From Guadua angustifolia (taxonomy: Eukaryota > Streptophyta > Magnoliopsida > Poales > Poaceae): a DNA stretch of 64,000 nucleotides. Position 1 is the first letter of the stretch. Every line of letters starts with the position of its first letter. The notes under the pieces are model-generated. The model worked only from the letters and a program-made list of their open reading frames with translations. It ran no database searches and had not been told where the DNA came from. Both the position numbers and the translations under genes were made by a program. The stretch spans positions 42,702,466 through 42,766,465 of the forward strand of contig CM070512.1 in assembly GCA_036346375.1 (NCBI GenBank), given 5' to 3'. Shown here in pieces: positions 46,871 to 57,429 of the stretch.

Positions 46871-48289
46871 ACAAAAGTAATATGCTGAAAGTAAACACAT
46901 GTCTAAACAAAAGTAATATGCTAAAAGTAAACACGTCTAAACAAAATTAATATGCCGAAAATAAGCCATTAATTAGCAAAATTGTGATTCGTATATCTAC
47001 ATATAACAAAATGGAACTTAACAAAGACTTGTAAAATATAGAACCTCACAAACATGAAATTAATTTGAGGGAAGGACATTGTGAAGATTGATCATATCTG
47101 TGACAAATGCCAAAAAAAAATTTGCAAAGATACTATCCATACATAAGAATTCCTCTTGCCAATATGACCTTCACCAAAAACAAAAGGCTAAATACCAACC
47201 TAGTTCATGCAAGGCTCACAATTGGCATTCAATCACCGTAAATACAACTTTACATCAAATAGTAAACCATGAAGTAAATTCACTTTCTCGTGACTTACAT
47301 GCGTGACTTAGCTCCAACATTTTATATTTCCAACCGAATATGAGAAGTCTAAAAAAATTAACCATGTTTTTATTTCAGAGTTTCTAGAATCACATTAACC
47401 ATGTTTTTATTTCCAACCAAACAGATCCAATTATTTGGCACTACGGAATCACATGAATATACATTTGATAGTAAGCCAAGGCATAAAAGATTTTAGGGTT
47501 GGAAAAGATCTGAGTATAAGAGCAAGTATTTATTCCTGAATACATATATCAATTTGATTCCATATACATGATTCAAAGATGGCCATTCGACATAATTAAG
47601 GAGAAGTAAATTATGTAGACTATGGCAAACAAGAAAAGAATCATGTCTACTTTGGCAATGTGAAGTTAATTAAGTATGATTGCTCTCAGATTATTGGGTT
47701 TAAAATGAAGATTAGAATCTTCACCTCAATCACAAATGGGTAAAACAATTGATTGAGTGTATAAGGCCTTAAATTCTTACCACCTTAACATGCACAATAA
47801 GAACCGAAAATGAGATTCATCATTATTAAGTTCTTCTCGAGATTATAAATTCGAAGCGAAAATTTATCTAAACAAAGATATGACAAGGACACTCTAAGTT
47901 CAGATCGACTTATGACAATGAATTCACCAAAAGCAGAGGGCAAATGACAGTCTTCTTGCATAATTTATTGAACCAACAGACAAGTATATCACAAATGACT
48001 TATTACCGTTGTCCTTCAAAGCAAGAAGTCGAACGAATAATTCAAAGCAAGAAGCTAATCCAATCTATCCAGCTTATCGACTTAGACGAAATCACAGACG
48101 ATCAATATGCTACTCAAAGAACAAGACTTTCGAGAAGTGAATAACTTCAATACTTCTACAAAGATGTATCTCTATCAATTTAAAGCCTTATTCACAAAAT
48201 AATTGTTACTATCATCATAACCCTAAAATCATCACAGAGCAATACCTCTCCTTCACCAAAGAAGAACCAAGAAACAAGTGCAAGATCAG
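46871..48289. other. AT-rich CACTA interior
   Basis: No gene is recognised. The phrase AACAAAAGTAATATGCTGAAA occurs in three variants near 46870-46960. The rest is unassigned. Confidence 0.35.
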
Positions 48290-48525
48290 AGGTGAGGAAG
48301 ACGGAGGCGAGGGCACCCAGAACGGACTGGTGGCGAGGCGAGGCACCCAAGCGATGGGCGGCGAGGCAAGGGCACCCCAAGCGGCGGGAGGCGGGCGGGA
48401 GGCGAGGCAGGCACCCCAAGCGGCATTTGGGGCGAGGCGAGGCACCGGCGACGGGCGGGAGGCGAGGCGAGGCACCGCACGGCGGCGGCGAGGCGAGGCA
48501 CCGGCGCGGCGGCAAGCTAGGGTTA
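48290..48525. repeat. GC-rich minisatellite, GGCGAGGC(GAGGC)ACC units
   Basis: About nine imperfect units containing GGCGAGGC, often followed by ACC or ACCCCAAGCGG. It creates long open frames on both strands that are compositional. On the minus strand it follows the subterminal-type repeats at 48570-48910, the position of a GC-rich 5' exon in the CACTA-like element at 50.5 kb. Confidence 0.7.
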
Positions 48526-48569
48526 AGCGTGGAAGTGGTCACCAATAATGGCTACTGATCGCGAGATGG

Positions 48570-48910
48570 GCCAGGTTTTAAGAAAATCGATAGATTGCAC
48601 ACTCATTAGTATCACTCTTTTAAGAAAACCGACACTGATGAGTTGTTATTAGTATCACTCTTTTAAGAAAACCGATACTGATTCTTTATCATTAGTATCA
48701 CTCTTTAAGAAAAGCGATCTTGATGCTTCATCATTAGTATCACTTTTTAAGAAAACCGACATCGATTCTTTATCATTAGTATCACTCTTTTAAGGAAAAC
48801 CGACATCGATGCTTTATCGGTAGTATCACTTTTATAATAAAACCGACATCGATGGAAATCATCAAGATCACTTTTTAATAAAACCGACATCGATGTAGTT
48901 TATTGCACTA
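48570..48910. repeat. CACTA-type subterminal repeat cluster, internal
   Basis: Units read TTAGTATCACTCTTTTAAGA followed by AAACCGA(C/T)A(C/T)(T/C)GAT, repeated about seven times. They resemble the subterminal clusters at both ends of the large CACTA but belong to neither, which suggests the 5' end of a further CACTA in minus orientation. No CACTA terminus is preserved near 48910-49100. The DNA at 48911-49440 is unassigned. Confidence 0.6.
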
Positions 48911-49439
48911 TTCCTTTTCGCACATCTCGCAAGTTCTGAATTTTCAGCATTTCGACAAAGAGAGAAAATGCCATAACTTTGTCATACATTGTTGAAATTA
49001 TTAGAAATTTTGCGTAAACATATTTCAGATACTGCAAAACTTTTCATAAAATAATTTTTGGAAAAAGCGACCTCATTCAAGAAATATGCCAAAATTCATT
49101 TCAGAGACATGATTTGTGCGTAAAAGCGAGAAAAGTCAAAACTTTTTCAAATTAATCCGAATTGTACGAAAATTTCGAAATGAACTTTCGACTATTTACA
49201 AGCTTTCCCAACAATAATTTCATCAAATGGAATTTTCTTTCACAAATTATGGCACAAAGTGCAGCATAAAGAGAAATTGCATGCATTTCCATGAAGCCTC
49301 CAAACGACAATTCATCACCTTGGATTTTTACTTGGAAAGCGTTGCAAACTACTTTACATACATTATAATAGTCCATTTATTTACAATACGCCCTTCATGA
49401 TGATCTACTCGCATGCAATTGGCTCCATGTGTGTCGTCA

Positions 49440-50501
49440 TCCCCGCTAAGACAAGCCCCATCTCGCAAATGAAGGTATCTCATCGAATTGGTTATACTCT
49501 TCTTCATCTACAACATCTTCAACTCCTACGATCCGTCTCTTGCCATGAAGAACGACGCAACCTCGGATTGGCCGGATCGCGCACGTAAAAGACTTGAGTT
49601 GCTTGCTTCGCAAGGACAAACGGATCATCTTTGTAGGCGAGTCTCATCGAGATCCACAATAGTAAAGCCTCTCTTGTCGACCTTCACTCCATGTGGAAGT
49701 CGCACCCACTTACATCGAACAATGGAACTTGGTATATTCCGTAATCGAGCTCCCAAATTTCTTCGATCATCCCATAGTAGGAGTTCATTGCGGTTGGGGA
49801 GACTGCTTTTGAGTGATGATCATCGATAAAGCATTTATACTCACACCATTGTTTTGGACAAGACTCTTGGCATCTTGACTCTCGATGTAAAAGGTGTAAC
49901 CATTAATATCGCACCCGCCATGTCTCAGACATTAAATCTTGGTCCGTCACCAACCATTTTACATTCTCACTAAAGGAGACCTCCGCTTTTCTTTGAACCA
50001 TGTGAGGAATCGATCATTGTATTCTTGTGCGATGGAAAGCTCATCCATTTGTGGATTCTCTTCCGTAATATCAACTTATGTCGCCGATGTATGGATCGAA
50101 CCTGCGCTATTCGCAAGATCGTGAAATGCGCCTTGCAATACATATCAAACCTCGGACTCATTAGTTTGGACCCAACGGTTCCTTTACCAACAAGTCCGCC
50201 CTCATGACGAGATACAGAACACCGATTGCTTGTCTTTACCCGTAGTCCACGCAAAACTCAATAACCTCTTCATCCCATAACCTTCAACAATACTACCTCG
50301 AAGCTTCAATCGATTCCTCACGTCACGACTTTAATATACCCATGTACCTCTCGAACGGATACATGTAACGAGGAAAGCGGGTCCACATATCTTAATCTCT
50401 CGACAAGGTGAACAACAAGGTGGACCATTACGCCAAAGAACGGCGGGGAAATGCATCTCAAGGTGACAGAGTCCGCACCACCTCACTGTAAGTTGTCTAG
50501 T
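49440..50501 (-). pseudogene. CACTA TNP2 transposase, DUF4218 and DUF4216 regions
   Basis: Minus-strand frames give CHLEMHFPAVLWRNG near 50430-50470 and EIKICGPAF (DUF4218), then SRHEGGLVGKGTVGSK and KAHFTIL near 50150-50210. Next come NSYYGMIEEIWELDYG near 49750-49790 and YKDDPFVLAKQATQVFYVRD near 49600-49660 (DUF4216), and finally VGVEDVVDEEEYNQFDE near 49470-49540. This order is that of TNP2-type CACTA transposases. Stops and frameshifts are frequent. At 50501 the gene is cut by a nested CACTA-like terminus. Confidence 0.82.
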
Positions 50502-50759
50502 CACTACAAGAAACAGGGAAAATTGTGGGTTTTTTAAATTGTGGGCAAAAAAACCCACGAATTTATATATTTAAATTCGCTTTTATAAAAACCCACGATT
50601 TAATTAAATTGTATGCAAAAAACCCACGAATTTATATATTTAAATTCGGGTTTATAAAAAACCCACGATTTAATTAAATTAAATGGGCTAAAAACTCACG
50701 AATTTATTTTTTTAAATTAAATCGGTTTTTGTATATTGCCCACAATTTAAAAGAGGTTA

Positions 50760-53700
50760 ACCCTAACCCTACCGCCTCTCTTCTCTCTCTCTCTCTCTCT
50801 CTCCTCTCACCACCTTGCCTCCGCCTCGGCCACGCCTTCGCCTCACACACCGGGCGCCCACTTTCTTGCGCCCCGCCTCGCCCCACGCCCCACGCCGCCC
50901 GTCGACCCCCTCCGCGTGCTCGCATTGTCGCCTCCTCCGCCAAGATCGACCCTAAGGTAAGGAATTGGCAATCGCTAATTAGTGATTGCCCATAGTCTCT
51001 TCGCTCTTGGTACAAAGGCTCGCTCGTTGGCTCTAGGTGTTCTCAAAGGCAACCAAATATTTATTCCGGGAGGCCCGAAGAAGCGGAAAGGTGTGTGGAT
51101 CGAGATTGAAGACAATGAGGACGAGAGCGAGAGGAGCAACAAGGCTGGCCGAGGGTAGCACCATCACGGGCGCCGCATCCGCGGCTCCACGGCCACGCCT
51201 GGTGAGTAGCACGCCTTCAACTCTCATTTGAAGCGGTTTTGAAATGGTTGTTTGATTGCTATATCTGTGTTTCTTCGCATGCGTTTCTCGTGTTTAAATT
51301 GAAATTCGCAGTCAAGAAGCGTATGAGAGCTTATGCGTCTGCGGGCACTTGGTGGCCGACGGATCCGCTTTGTGTACATGGTACGTGAAATTTGTGCCAA
51401 TTTGTTTGAATTGGATTGTAAATTCTAAATTCAAGTATATTCCGAAATGTTGAATTAAAATTGCTCAAGGTAGGTTAAGAAAATTTGAGATTGAATCAAG
51501 ATGGCTCTTTGTGGGTGTGAAAGTCCGAATGCAACTAGTGAGTTGTCGTGATTTTCACTTGGCAAATGACCAAGAGAGAAAAGTGGAACATGAACATTTT
51601 GAAAGCAATTGTTAAAGCTGATTTTTAAGTTTACATGTCCCACCGATCACTGATTTCTATAATTCGAAACAATGTTGATTGAATTACGAGCCCGCAAATT
51701 TCGAGCAATTGTCATACCTAACGATCAACTTAGTAGTTTCCGAGGTCATTAAGTACTTGTTTTGATCACATACCGAGCTTCTCTAACTTTGTGAATACAT
51801 AATGTAGTTATAACCAAATCCTAGATTTATCATTTATACTAATTTTTTGTATGAATTTTCGTGTCGCAGTCGACCGGTGTAGTTAACAAGTTGTATTGTA
51901 GCAAAGGAGTTAGCGCTTGTAAAGCTATTGGAGAGGCCAAGTTAACTTTTGAAGGGTACCTAGTAATTTCTACCACCTATTGTCTTAATGTTCCAGCTTA
52001 TGCCTTCCAAGATAAGAACTATAGGATAGAAATCAAAGTTGTCATGCTAGCAAGAGCTTGCAAAGCATGGGTAAAGATAAGCTCTTGGACGTAAAGATAG
52101 ACAGATAGAATCATATACATAGCAATCTCGTGACCATACATTCATTATTCATGTATGTCGAATTGGTAAAATCGGATATAATGAGTTCGAGTTTTGACCA
52201 CTTGTTTGCGTGAGTTGTTCATCCGGCCTTTTTCGTGAGTGTGAGTCAGATGTTGTTGACTTGTTGTATCGGTATCATTTGATATTAGAAGAATCTGATC
52301 TACTAGTGGTGTTCGAGGCACAAGACTTAAGGAGATCTCTTTATTTGCCAATGTATTGTAAGAACTAACATAGCTACTAATCTCGACATTGGTTACTTGC
52401 ACGCTTAAAGCTAAATCGACGTGCTTAGGTGAACATACGCTAGAATGAGCTTTGTTTTGACTTCTAGGCAACATCTTGGGTTGGGTTAACAAAATAACTT
52501 AGATGTACAAGAGTTATTATGGAATAATATAATGTGAGCTCATTTTGGACATCCACAAGGAGAGCACATAAGTTTAATGATAAAGTGCTCTATTAGTCTC
52601 GAGATGGTTTGTGTTTGATCTAGATACATCAACTGCTGATCGCAAAGATCGCATCATGGTTGATAATAGGAAGATTTTAAATTCATTTGGAAGTCGAGTG
52701 TTTTCTTATCCCGCACCTTTTAATCTTATTCATGAAAAATTTCTTAACGAAAGGTGAATGAGTACCTCTAGAGGTAGTATGTGTTATATTGTGCTAGCAA
52801 ATTGCATGAATGACCTCTCTGCTATGATTTATTGGTAGGAATGAGTACCTCTAGACGTAAGAATAATGACATTAACCATAATTATTCTCATGTAGAATAA
52901 AGAAGAGCAGAAATTCATTCAATTGCCACTTCTTGAAAGTTATAGGAGAGTAATAGATTGAGTTTGCAAATGGTCCTTCGGTTTTAAACACATGCACTGC
53001 GACAAATGAAAATGAAGTTTGTTCAGAACGGTTATTGTCTAGGAGCCACTTTGAGCCATCCTGGCTAACTTGATGCAAGCAAGATTCTACCTACAATTGC
53101 CTCCATATTTGTTGTTTCTTAGCATGACTGAATTTTAAGCGGTGTTTTTCCTACAAGTTTGGGAGCAACATAAACAAACGCTCTCGCTCCATCGCCCACC
53201 TTTACTACAAAATAGCTGGCGGTGTGTGTTCCTTGTGATAACTTATTCAATCATAATATCGAGAACTTACTTGCAATTTTTCAAAAAAGAACTTACTTTT
53301 CAGAATCGCCATAGCTCTAGTTGTTTAGGTTTAAATCTGGTTTATCCGGATCTCTAGGGCATTATTCTTACCAATAGTAAACCACTAGAAGCTATTGATC
53401 CATACCTCAAGCTAATATGCTATTGAATTTGAAAAATAGTGTTGTTTGTTAAACTTTTGGGGCTTTTCTACCAATTCTATACCAGAATAATCCATGGAAA
53501 GAAGCAAAGCATGTCATGCATTGAAAGATCCATGCAACTGAGTACCTTATAAGAGGAAAGAATTAGTTTAGTTTGAATTGCTTAGTTTGAAATTAGTTTA
53601 GTTTACTTCATTTGGTATGACAACCGGTTAACATTTCAGATTGAGGCTATTAATGATTTTGCTAAGTTTTACATTTAAATAAGTTTTCAGATTTTGCTAT

Positions 53701-54047
53701 AACACACCGCATCCATGCTTGTTGTGATATCATGAAAGTTGGTGGTTGTGTCTCTTGTGTACAAAACATAGTCGCATACTCATAATGTCCGAACTGTCCA
53801 CATGTGCACCACTTAAAAAGTAGTGGTTATTAGCAAAATATATAACTAAATGTGTTGTAATAACACTAGTTACCCTTATCTGAAAATTCAGTCCTAGCTT
53901 ATCTTTTACTTTCAGCATTACTCCTTTGTTGAAAAATCATTAATCTAATTGCCATTGTTTCCAAAGCTCAACACATTTTGTTTACTTTTTGAGGTCGTTT
54001 GTATTCTAACTTCTAAGAACATTCCTATGGCAGTTCGGCGTTCTCAG
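50760..54047 (+). other. Interior of the nested element, exon-like pieces only
   Basis: An open GC-rich piece ends at a donor-like AAG|GTAAGG (about 50955). Further donor- or acceptor-like pieces are at about 51030-51200 and 51310-51380 (VKKRMRAYASAGTWWPTDPL). No protein family is recognised. The frame at 53142-53357 (WEQHKQTLSLHRPPLLQNSW) might be an earlier exon of the captured helicase gene, but this is a guess. Confidence 0.3.
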
Positions 54048-55016
54048 GCAACACTCAAAGTTGCTGCAAGAGTTATTTAAGACCGGTTTATCCGCAAAAG
54101 TGAAAGATTGTGATAGGGATCATGCTCATATTGATGGAACAAGTTCTTCATGTAACGTGAACAAAATGGATAATGCACCAAGAAATAGGATTCCTCCCGA
54201 GAAAGTATGCATCAATTCACCGAAAGTGGCACCTGATAATAACAAAGAATCATCAACTGCGCAGCATCAACTCTGTACAAGGGCTTACAAGAGCAGTCAT
54301 GTGGTGCAGGCAGATACTATCAGAACAACAAATCAATGCAGTTTTACTAGAAATGGTGCTGAATTATGCCAGATTGCTCCTGTTGCTGATAATATGTGTC
54401 CTGATGATAAGTTAGATGCCATGGATGATGATGAGATTCTAGCGGTAGATCAGAATAGTTTACCACAAGAACTCTTTGATATATGTAAGCATGGTTTCAA
54501 GGTAAGTCAAGTACCAATTAAATCAGGCAAGAGCTATTTCAGCATGTTAGCTGACAAGTTACTACTAAACTTGTGCAGCTAGCTTTTTGCCCAGAGGCAA
54601 AGAATCATTTGCGGAGATGAAGGATCAGCTTGATTGCGATGCAATGAACTTATTGATGGTTCTGGTGAACTCAGCCCTCAACATTCCGAAGAGCTTCGTC
54701 AAAAGAGGTTTGTTCTTGGTTCTACTAATTATTATTTCCTTGTTTATTAAGTATCTCTGTTTTACCAGCATTAATGCTGATGTTTGTGATGGTTTACTCT
54801 GCAGAGTGCATCTAAAGAAACAAATTCAGCTGCTTGAGGAGTATATGCTGAGGTCAACCTATGATGATGAGAGACAGAGATCACACTCTATGGCATCCAC
54901 ACCGGCTATACAGGATCATTACCCCCCTATGACCCCAAGAAACACTTTTGTAATGGATACTACCAGATTCCAATCTTCGGTTTACATCAGGAATGAACCT
55001 GGAATGTTGGTGCCAA
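54048..55016 (+). pseudogene. Captured fragment of a RecQ4A/BLM-like helicase gene
   Basis: Three exons keep their splice sites: 54048-54501, 54579-54717 and 54805-55016. The end of the first reads ELFDICKHGFK. The second begins LAFCPEAKNH, then EMKDQLD and GSGELSPQHSEELRQK. The third reads VHLKKQIQLLEEYM, SHSMASTPAIQDHYPPM and TRFQSSVYIRNEPG. Junction phases agree. This resembles the N-terminal, pre-helicase region of plant RecQ4A proteins from memory of the family. Two one-base indels in exon 2 break the frame and no helicase domain is present, so it is non-functional. Retained introns show capture of genomic DNA, not of a cDNA. Confidence 0.65.
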
Positions 55017-55339
55017 GTATGTCTAAGGTGTTACATGTCTACTTGTATGTGTGCAACCATTTAATGTGAATCATATTGTGCTGTTCCTGATCATGCTTTC
55101 ATATGTACGTGGCCAAACATCAACACTATTATGTTACCATATTCATGTGTCAAACAAATCACCCTGCCTATTTGCCAATGAAGAAATGGAATTCTTTTGG
55201 TTGAAGAGATTGATATATATATATATATATATATTATAATTGCAAATATTTTTTGTCTGCTGAGTGGATGTCCTATTTACTAGAGAGGTCATGCCGAAAT
55301 TTTGTATATTTCGGTGACTTAGTTTTTGTTGAATTATGA

Positions 55340-55870
55340 TCCAAATTCAGAAGAAGGCTAACTTCGGAGAAGGAGCGAGGTCGTCGCCGGAGGCTTGGGT
55401 GTATTCGATTCGAACAATGCAAGGACCGAACCCAACTCGGTGTATTCCGCTTTGCAACCCGTGAACAGCGGTTTGGCATCGCTCTTCTATCAAGTTTTTA
55501 AAATTTTCAAACTCTCTTTCCGTAATTACCTCCACATCCCGCAACATTTGCTCCAAATTATCCTCCTCAAACATATCAGTGCAAACTCGTCATCCGGTTC
55601 CACCGTATCTTCGTTGCATGTCGGAAGGGTACTACCGCCTCCCGTGATGGATCCAACATGTGTAATTCCTCACGGCCACGTCGAATCGGTGGTCCTCAAT
55701 TTGAGATGAGTTGTTAAATCTCCTAAGATTCGTGCAATCAATGCAAGGACAATATATGAAGTTTACACCCTCCTCACCATGTCGCCTTCGCTATTTTTTG
55801 AACTCCTTAACACCCTCTCAAATTCAGCACTCACACGGCTTTTCCGATACATCCATTCCTCACGGTCCAT
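55340..55870 (-). pseudogene. CACTA TNP2 transposase, N-terminal region
   Basis: Minus-strand translation gives an EGVKEFKKYSEGD stretch near 55800, matching the transposase-associated domain at the start of TNP2 proteins, then EEDNLEQMLRDVEV near 55550 and CKAEYTEFGSVLALFE near 55420. Frame changes separate them. The catalytic middle of TNP2 is missing; the C-terminal regions resume at 50501 beyond the nested element. Confidence 0.6.
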
Positions 55871-56164
55871 CTGCAATTAAATTTACGCACAACAAATTAA
55901 GGAAAAAGCTGGAGCGACAACTAGCTATAGCTATTTTAAATATTGAGACATCATTTCAATTAATATTACCTTTGCAAAATAGTGGACAGGTTCCAAGATA
56001 TATAAATGTACTCCCGATCGATACCTAGCTTCTTCCTTGGTTTAAAGCTTCCAATTCCTTACATAAGAGATATACATTTTTAACATCAACAATGATATCA
56101 AATAATCTAATTATATAGCTAGTGCAAGAGCTTGCAAATCTTTCTACTACAACTAAACAAAACA

Positions 56165-56545
56165 AGGGTACCAACGATGACTCTAATCTCTAAATAGGTT
56201 AGGTCCTAATCCCGTTCGAGGATATATGGTTAGGGCAAGTTCCTAAGCCGTTGTACAACTCGAGAGAAAATTTGGCGAAGATCTCATTGTTCTCCGGATA
56301 CACGCCTTGACAACAGTCAAGAGGGGTGTGTATCCGGAGAACACCGAGAGACGCTACCAAATCTACTCAAGTGGTACAACACACCAGAACTTGCTCGAAC
56401 CATATATCCTCGAACTATCAAAAAACGTGGACAATTCGAGATCGCCGCTTATAAATATGCCCTTTCGTTCAAAGATATTTATAAATAAGCACCTCGAACG
56501 GGAGACGTGGGTTACGCCGCCTAAACTCTAATAACAGCTACTACA
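56165..56545. repeat. Highly folded leader-like element, copy 2
   Basis: Arms lie at about 56216-56268 and 56362-56415 with an inner pair GTTCTCCGGATACA / TGTATCCGGAGAAC at 56290-56343, and a second hairpin follows at 56434-56500. It matches copy 1 at 46490-46870 block by block. It lies between the 5' subterminal repeats and the TNP2 start. The DNA at 56546-56944 is AT-rich without a recognised feature. Confidence 0.85.
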
Positions 56546-56944
56546 TGATAGCAATAATAATTCCATATAAGCAGGAGATCGCACTACAAAATTAAATAGA
56601 TATGTGCTTGTCAAATAAAGAATGTGAAATCTGAAAGCACATACACAATTCCAAAGGCAACCTAAACTTTATTGACGACATATCGAAATTACGAAGGCAA
56701 AATTGAAGGGGTTTAAAGAATTGCGATCACATTTTGAAGAAAACCGCAAAACAGGCAAAAACAGGGAATCTCCTCAAGATAGGGTTTCAATTTTGCCCTC
56801 TTAATACCCACCCATGAGGACTTCAAATTTTCTTACCCAAGTATTGCTTCCAACCACACAATATGAGCTATTTTCTCGGGTGGCGGTGGAGAAATCTCCT
56901 CCTGAGCAACAACAGAGAAGAGTTCAATCTGAGTGGTATATATA

Positions 56945-57429
56945 ACCTAATGGGCACATCGTAATCGGTTCTTTTCAAAGCGATAGTGATGTGCACGGCC
57001 ATCACTACGACAAGCACGAGCACATCGAATCGGTCCTTTTCAACAGCGATAGTGATGTGACGGTCATCACTATCGCTTTATAAAAAGAATCGATAATGAT
57101 AATCCATCTAGCATCGAAATCGGTTTCTTCAGTGATAGTGATGTGCGCGGTCATCACTATCGGTTCTTTTCATAGAAGTGATAGTGATGATCACGCGTCA
57201 CATCACTATCACTTATATGAAAGAACCGATAGTGATGACCGTCACATCACTATCACTTTTAAGAGAAATCGATTCGGATGTGTCTGCGCTACATCACAAT
57301 CACTTATAATCTCGTAATCGATAGTGATTATTACTAACACCCTCCGGTTACTTATCACAATCGTTTTTTTCGAAAAACTTAAGAACCGACACAGATACAG
57401 TGATAGTGATGTGTCATTCTGTAGTAGTG
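56945..57429. repeat. 5' TIR and subterminal repeats of the large CACTA
   Basis: About a dozen copies of ATCGGTTCTTTTCA, AGTGATAGTGATGTG and their inverses. The segment ends with the TIR (TCATTCTGTAGTAGTG). Confidence 0.82.

Larger units (their letters stand above)
50502..55330 (+). mobile_element. Nested CACTA-like insertion carrying a captured gene fragment
   Basis: It starts CACTACAAGAAACAGGG inside the DUF4218 region. The first 240 bp hold repeated CCCACGAATTTATA and ACCCACGATTTAATTAAATT phrases, a subterminal cluster. A GC-rich leader with a CT run follows (50770-50955). The other terminus was not found. The right limit is set where TNP2 sequence resumes near 55340, and the middle of TNP2 is missing, so a deletion has removed the true end. 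The 3 bp before the start are AGT. Confidence 0.6.
38772..57429 (-). mobile_element. Composite CACTA (En/Spm) transposon, 18.7 kb
   Basis: The left end CACTACTACAGAACGG and the inverted right end CACTACTACAGAATGA match for about 20 bp with two differences. TCA flanks both sides (38769-38771 and 57430-57432), the 3-bp duplication size of CACTA elements. Subterminal repeats (ATCGGTTCTTT and ATAGTGATG types) fill 38790-39155 and 56945-57420. Transposase TNP2 pieces and a Ulp1-like protease relic lie on the minus strand, so the 5' end is at 57429. The flanks of the element match one unit of the tandem array at 57430-59390 when rejoined. Later insertions have interrupted it. Confidence 0.82.

Noticed and set aside
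48192..48558. Open frames on both strands rich in Ala, Arg, Pro and Gly
   Set aside because: All come from the GGCGAGGC minisatellite and change identity with frame.
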